Both the position numbers and the translations under genes were made by a program. Below, piece by piece: positions 9,866-14,543 of a stretch of DNA of 14,543 nt. This stretch comes from Blastocladiella britannica (taxonomy: Eukaryota; Blastocladiomycota; Blastocladiomycetes; Blastocladiales; Blastocladiaceae), in NCBI GenBank assembly GCA_025349905.2, contig MU624994.1:1-14543 (forward strand), in the 5' to 3' direction. The notes beneath the pieces are model-generated. The model was not told the origin of the DNA. It saw only the letters and a list, made by a program, of their open reading frames with translations, and made no database searches. The stretch's first letter is position 1, and the number at the start of each line of letters is the position of its first letter.

Positions 9866-12800
9866 ATGTCTGCCGCGACTGCCGACTACACGCCGCGCAA
9901 GCCTGCCTCGCGCTTCTCGGCCTCGGCCACGTCAGCTACCACCACCACTGCTGGCCCCGACGCTCCCACCACCAACGCCAGAAGCCACCTGCACCGCCAC
10001 TCGGCCTCGATGCCGCCCCCGCCCCCGCCTTCCTTGTCCTCCTCCATCACCACAACCCCACACGGTGGCAGTAATAACAGTCGTGCAACCACCACCATGT
10101 CGCTTCGCTCCTCCACGTCTGCACGCGCTCCGACCTGGCCCACGCCATCTTCCCGCATCGCAGGGGCGAATGCCAGCAACAACCATACCGCCTCGCCGCC
10201 GATCCCCGCGTCACCAGCACCAACAAGTACCACGACGCTTGGCTTGACTCCCTTTGCCACCCCTGCCGCTGCCCCACGCACGCGCAGCTCCACCACGGGC
10301 TCCATGCACACTGGCTTTGGTAGCAGCAAGTCCGGTTCTGCCCTGCGCCCGTCGGTGCGCGCCACGCCCGCGCCGCCATCCGCTCCCTCGGGCCTGCCCC
10401 AGTCAACGGGTGGTCTGCGGTCAAAGCGCGACGTGCGTGGGTCCGGCAAGCCCGTCCCGCCCACCCCGGCTCGCGGTGCCTCTACCGCGTCCGCACATGC
10501 TCGCGCCATGTATGCGCCTGCCATGCCTTTATCGCCTGCCCCACGCCTTGGCAGTTTTATTGCCGCTGACCCCCGTCGCGGTGCCAACAGCAGCACCGTC
10601 AGTGGTATCTCAAGTCATGGCATCGTGGGTGCACGGCGCTCGTCGGTCCCAATGGCCACAACCCCTGGTCCGGGCGAGCTGCCCACCTTACCCAACCTGC
10701 TGACCTCGGCCTACTTTGACCGCGTCGAGGCCGAGATCGCGGCCCGCAGTGCCATTGATCGACCTGGATCGGTCAATAGCGGACCAAGCTTTGAAAATGG
10801 GTTCGTCTAATTTTTTTTTTTGGCTCGCTTGACCCGTGGCCACGACATTGTCCGCGGCAAATAGCTAACATGTGTGATTTTTGTGTAGTTTCGACCAGTA
10901 CAATCTTCCAGCAGCCCTGCCCTACCCGTTTGTCCGTCCACCACCACCGCTGGCCGATTTGGACGATCCAGCGGCACGCGACTACTTTGGTGCGCACTTT
11001 CGCGTCGAGCGCGCGCTCGGGCGCGGGTCCTTCTCGACCGTCTCAAGCGCCGTTTGCACGCGACACGCACTGTCGCCGTGGCCCGCACACGATCAGGCGG
11101 TCGCAGTCAAAGTCCCGACAAAACCCTACACGTCCTGGCGCCACCGAGCGCGCATGATCGAGGAGGTGCGCGTGATGCGGCGGCTCGGCGTTCGCGGCGG
11201 ACACCCCAATGTCTTGGCGCTGCACGCTGCGTGGGAACAGCGCGGAGCCTTGTTTCTGGTGCTCGAACTGTGCGCCGGCGGTACCTTGGCCGAGCACCTG
11301 GAGCGACGCGCCGCTGTCGGGCTCAGTGAAACCGAAATCTGGGCGGTCCTCTCGGACGTTGCCGAGGGGCTCGCATTCATTCACGCACGCGGCGTCGCGC
11401 ACCTCGATGTCAAACCCGCCAATATCTTGCTCACGGTGCACGGCACCTGCAAGATTGGCGATTTCGGGCTTGCCGTCCCAGCCGACGAGCTGGAGCGCAT
11501 GCAGCGCGACCGGCAACGTCGTCACCATCATCGCCGGAATGGCCAACCGCCAATATCGGCCGAGGGCGATCCGTTGGCTCCAGAAGCAGGAGGGGACGAG
11601 GACGAAATGGAGGGAAACCAGCTGGCGAGCTTCCTGTCGCTTTCGCAGACAATCCGCACAGTCGCGGCGGCCGCGTCTCCACCCGTCGGTGGCGGCGGTG
11701 GTGCGGCGGTCAACTGGGTGCCCGACGACCGCGACGGCGACGCCATGTACGCTGCGCCCGAAGCGGTGCACGGGGTCTTTGGCTTGGCCTCCGACGTGTT
11801 TGCCTATGGCCTGATTGCGCTGGAGATGGTCTGGAACGTGCAACTCCCGCATGGCGGCGAGCCCATTTATGACACGCTGCGCCGCGGCATGTTTGACGCG
11901 CTCATGCCCCCTGGCGGCCGTGCGCTCTCTCCCTCGATGCGGTCCCTGCTCGGGGTGTGCTTGGTGCCAACGCCGGCGTTTCGCACCACTTTTGACCGCA
12001 TTCGATGTGCGCCCGAGATGGTACAAGTCCGCGTGGCGCGCGAGGCCTTGCTGGCAGCCGAGGGCCACGAGTCGCGCGCCGAGGCGGCTGCTCTCGAGCA
12101 CCAGGCGACCCTCCAGGACTCGGCCTGGTCCACGGGCAGCAGCGGCGTTAGTGGTGTTCATGCCGGCACAACGGGGTTGGGCGCGTCGAGCAGTATTTCC
12201 GATGCCATGGACACGACTCCGGCTCACACTCCGCACAAGAACATTGTAGTCGACGCATCTCCGACATTGACAACAACCACCGCCACCTCAAACGGACAAT
12301 CCAAGTGGCCCGATGGCGCACCGTCGGGATGGTCAGTCGCCGCGCGTCGGTCGTTGCAGCACCAAGACACGGTCGGACCGCACACGCCCTCCCGCGGTGT
12401 CCAATCGGCAGCGCGCACTCCATTTACAGTGGGTGGTGGCCTGCTTGCGCCGACTCCCTTTCGTTTTGGGTTTGGGTTTGGCTCGCCGGCATTCGAGCCG
12501 CAGCCAGCCGTGGCAACGTGTGTGGCCAGCGGCGGCACGCTCACCTTCAACCCGGGCGAGTCGCTGGCCTCGCCCCCGCCGCCACCAATGCCTTCAGCTG
12601 GACACCATCACTATTCCCAGCAACATCAACTGCAGGAATTTTCGACCGAGTTTTCTGGGATCTCGCCAGCCGCTGCAGGCGACGGAGGGCACCGGCGTTG
12701 GTCGTCGTCGGGACAAGACAGCAACGTGCGACCAGCCCCGACTGCTTCCTCGTTGCTGGCAACGCGTCCTGGGTCACGGTCCTCGTCGACAGGATCGTCG

Positions 12801-13073
12801 CCGTTTGATGAGAGCAGTGGTGGGGACGACGACATGGGCGATTCACCCTTGGCGGCGCGCCACGGCAGCAAGCTCATGCGCTCGGGCTCGTTCCAGCTGC
12901 AATTACCACAGCCGACAGCAGCATGGAACACTCCGATCAAGGGCAGTGGGGCTCTAAGCTCACAACAACAGCAACAACCTCACCACCGCTTGCGTTGGCC
13001 CACACCCTCTGGCCGGCTCTTTGGGACCTCTGCGCCGTCGCTGGACGCCCCGCCGCCCTCGGATGCCATGTAG
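9866..13073 (+). CDS. wee1: Wee1/Myt1-like protein kinase (mitotic inhibitor), 2 exons
   Basis: Exons are 9866-10800 and 10889-13073, giving 1039 residues. The intron has a GTTCGT donor, a T11 run, a GCTAAC branch motif (10864-10869) and a TGTAG acceptor. The join gives SFENGFDQYNLP. Residues 1-310 are Ser/Thr/Pro/Ala-rich with many S/T-P sites, as in regulatory arms of Wee1 kinases. The kinase domain (about 345-690) has the glycine loop LGRGSFSTV (355-363), K386, catalytic HLDVKPAN (483-490), DFG (503-505) and GDAMYAAPE (595-603). HLDVKPAN and the GD-x-x-Y-x-A-x-E form are diagnostic of the Wee1/Myt1 family, which phosphorylates CDK1 on its inhibitory Tyr/Thr near the ATP site. No membrane anchor is visible, which favours Wee1 over Myt1. 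The activation segment holds an unusually long acidic, histidine- and glycine-rich insertion. The C-terminal 340 residues are low complexity with many TP/SP motifs. Confidence 0.85.
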
Positions 13074-13599
13074 GCTTGTCGTGAAGGACTGAAATGCATC
13101 CATCAAATATCACCAGCCTCAAGTCACATGGGATATCAAAATCCCACTCATCATCGCCAATTTTCCCAAAGACCCATATCATTATCTGCCTTGTACCACA
13201 AGGTAGAAAATAATACATTATATTGTTCCAAGCCGGCGAGACTCGGAACAGCATCGGAAGCCGGGTGACATGTGACCGGCCCGTCCGTCACAGAACATTT
13301 CCAGAGAAAAGAACCAAAAGAGTAAAAAAACAAAGGGCATATCGCGTGGTTGTTTGCTCGCGCGGCCTCGTATTTGCACGTCGGCATGATACCCGTGGAG
13401 GATTTTTAAAAGGTTATTCTTTGCAAAATCCGAGTGTGAGTCAATTTGACGGAGGGGCCAGCGTGAGTGTCGGTCTCCAGGTGATATGGAAGCGAGTTTT
13501 GCAGCAAAGCCTTGACTGTCGTGCCTCTGATCGCGGTCTCTGAGCTTGATCGCGGTCTCAGAGCTTGATTAAAGAGCACAAAAGCCAAAGCTCTCAGGG
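13074..13599. other. Intergenic: kinase 3' flank and upstream region of next gene
   Basis: No gene is recognised in this roughly 525-bp stretch. The AT-rich patch at about 13207-13225 (AAAATAATACATTATATTG) may be the kinase 3' end signal. Minus-strand open frames here (13151-13387 and one overlapping the kinase end) show no recognisable content. I saw no tRNA-like A or B box. The right part holds a tandem repeat and the promoter of the last gene. Confidence 0.5.
13528..13565 (+). repeat. Tandem 19-bp direct repeat upstream of a TATA box
   Basis: TGATCGCGGTCTCTGAGCT (13528-13546) is followed immediately by a copy differing at one position (13547-13565), then by TGATT, the start of a third copy. 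The array ends about 35 bp before the TATA-like box at 13600. The position suggests paired factor-binding sites of the next gene's promoter. The related string AGCTCTCAGGG lies at about 13589-13599. Confidence 0.75.
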
Positions 13600-13606
13600 T
13601 ATAAGG
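13600..13606 (+). promoter_or_regulatory. TATA-like box and pyrimidine-rich leader of the last gene
   Basis: TATAAGG at 13600-13606 is followed by a strongly CT-rich stretch (about 13612-13695), resembling a pyrimidine-rich transcription start and 5' UTR. The first good start codons lie at 13779 and 13806, so the leader would be about 140-180 nt. Confidence 0.55.
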
Positions 13607-13805
13607 AGCCGCCCTCCTCTCGTTTCTCTTTTTTGTCCTCACTCTCATTCTCTCTCTCCTCACACTCAAGAACTTCTTCACCGTCGCACTCTCTATTTAT
13701 CAACTGTCCACAAACAACAAAAAATATATCCACCACTCGCCCTGCACCGCGCAAGGTCAAAGCTTTTGACAAAGACCCATGTGTACACTTTTATTTGACA
13801 TTGCC

Positions 13806-14543
13806 ATGGGTGTGGAGATCACGGACGAAGAGGACATGGATGACGACATGGACGACAAGGACGCTCACCAACCGAGCCCGTCACGCGCTGCGTCGGCGGC
13901 GCGGGCACGTACCGTTTCCGGGCACCCTGCTTCGTCTTCGCCCCCATTTGCCCTGTTGCGAGCACCTCCGCCGCCGCCGCCACCGGCCCCCTCCACTACG
14001 GCGATGTAGCAGCAGCAGCAACAGCAGTATTCATACGCAGGTTTGCTGGCGAAACCCCACGCGCATCATCATCCACGGCATCGACTACCCCATTTCCACC
14101 TCACCAGCCAGACCCGTATGCGACCCCGGCCACTGTCGTTACGGCCTCCGTCCGGGTATGCGCACACGATGCCGTTCATTGCTGGCGAGACGCAGGCAAT
14201 GCTTCCACTGTCGCTACCGGGACCGACGCCTGGGAGCCAGTATCATCAGCATCAATAACAGCCGCAACAGAGCGGCAGAGCGGGCTCGCGCTGCCCAGCT
14301 GGCCCGGATCCCTGACCCCAAGCGGACACCACCACAGCAATGGTAGCAATAATAGTAGTAGTGCATCATCGCTGTTTGGCATTTTTTCGCCCGTGTTCGT
14401 GCGCAGCAGCTCGGGCGGCCAGTCGCAGCAGGAGCCGTCGCCGCCGCTGTCGGGCGAGAGCGACTCGAGCCAGAACACGGTGCGCGCGAGCGGCGGCGGG
14501 TTCTCAGCTGTCCCGGCGCCGTCGGCGAGCCATTTTTTTTTTT
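13806..14543 (+). CDS. Unrecognised low-complexity protein, 5' part only, exon structure uncertain
   Basis: I do not recognise this gene. The ATG at 13806 (GCCATGGG context; in-frame alternative 13779) opens MGVEITDEED, followed by an acidic Asp/Met patch and a Ser/Ala/Pro-rich stretch ending in a proline run. This frame stops at TAG 14007-14009. A second frame, two bases on, is open from 13844 to the window end without a stop. It encodes Ser/Thr/Pro/Gln-rich sequence including SLFGIFSPVFVRSSSGG and a C-terminal QSQQEPSPPLSGESD patch. A phase-compatible join exists from a GTACCG donor at 13909 to any AG in the CAG tract (for example 14009 or 14027). That intron would be unusually GC-rich for this window. 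A frame-disrupting indel in the CAG tract is the alternative. The gene is truncated by the window in a T11 run. Confidence 0.45.
14008..14027 (+). repeat. CAG trinucleotide tract
   Basis: Imperfect CAG/CAA repeats directly follow the in-frame TAG of the upstream frame. They read as glutamines in that frame and as alanines in the frame that stays open downstream. The tract lies exactly where the reading frame of the last gene seems to change. Confidence 0.65.

Noticed and set aside
11043..12236. 397-codon open frame on the minus strand inside the Wee1-like kinase
   Set aside because: The plus strand carries all kinase motifs here. The minus frame is a by-product of high GC and codon bias, with no recognisable motif.
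13633..14346. 237-codon plus-strand frame over the start of the last gene
   Set aside because: The product is extremely Arg/His-rich from out-of-frame reading, begins in the pyrimidine-rich leader and lacks a good start context. The acidic MGVEITDEED frame and the long open frame to the window end look more like coding sequence.

Overview
The window looks like nuclear DNA of a GC-rich eukaryote with compact, intron-bearing genes. Introns are about 60-122 bp, have GT..AG ends, and often carry CTGAC or CTAAC branch-point-like motifs. TATA-like boxes lie 30-180 bp upstream of three start codons. A very large membrane protein of the Tiny macrocysts (TmcB/TmcC) type beside a Wee1-type kinase suggests an early-diverging, possibly zoosporic fungus (Blastocladiomycota or chytrid). 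That placement is an inference from gene content and style; other GC-rich protists remain possible.

Layout: (1) 1-395 is unassigned upstream DNA, then a TATA box at 396-402. (2) 474-1841 (+) is a three-exon membrane-bound di-iron hydroxylase of the fatty acid hydroxylase / sterol desaturase superfamily. (3) 2041-7172 (+) is a 12-exon, about 1440-residue TmcB-like polytopic membrane protein with a TPR-like cytosolic section; it contains a 16-nt micro-exon and one intron that could be retained in frame. (4) 7270-9673 (-) is a four-exon gene that converges on gene 3. It fuses an SPX domain to two ACT domains and a complete SerB-type phosphoserine phosphatase domain. (5) 9866-13073 (+) is a two-exon Wee1/Myt1-like kinase, divergent from the phosphatase across a 192-bp shared promoter region. 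(6) 13074-13778 is intergenic and promoter DNA with a 19-bp tandem repeat upstream of a TATA box. (7) 13806-14543 (+) is the 5' part of an unrecognised low-complexity gene whose reading frame changes near a CAG tract and which runs off the window.

The genes do not form one obvious pathway. The most striking object is the SPX-ACT-ACT-phosphoserine phosphatase fusion. By known domain functions it would place a phosphate / inositol-pyrophosphate sensor and amino-acid sensors on the last enzyme of serine synthesis. It shares an intergenic promoter region with a cell-cycle inhibitor kinase. Exon joins below were derived by hand from splice motifs and phase; all CDS lengths sum to multiples of three. 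The least certain joins are the first intron of the phosphatase gene and the structure of the last gene.
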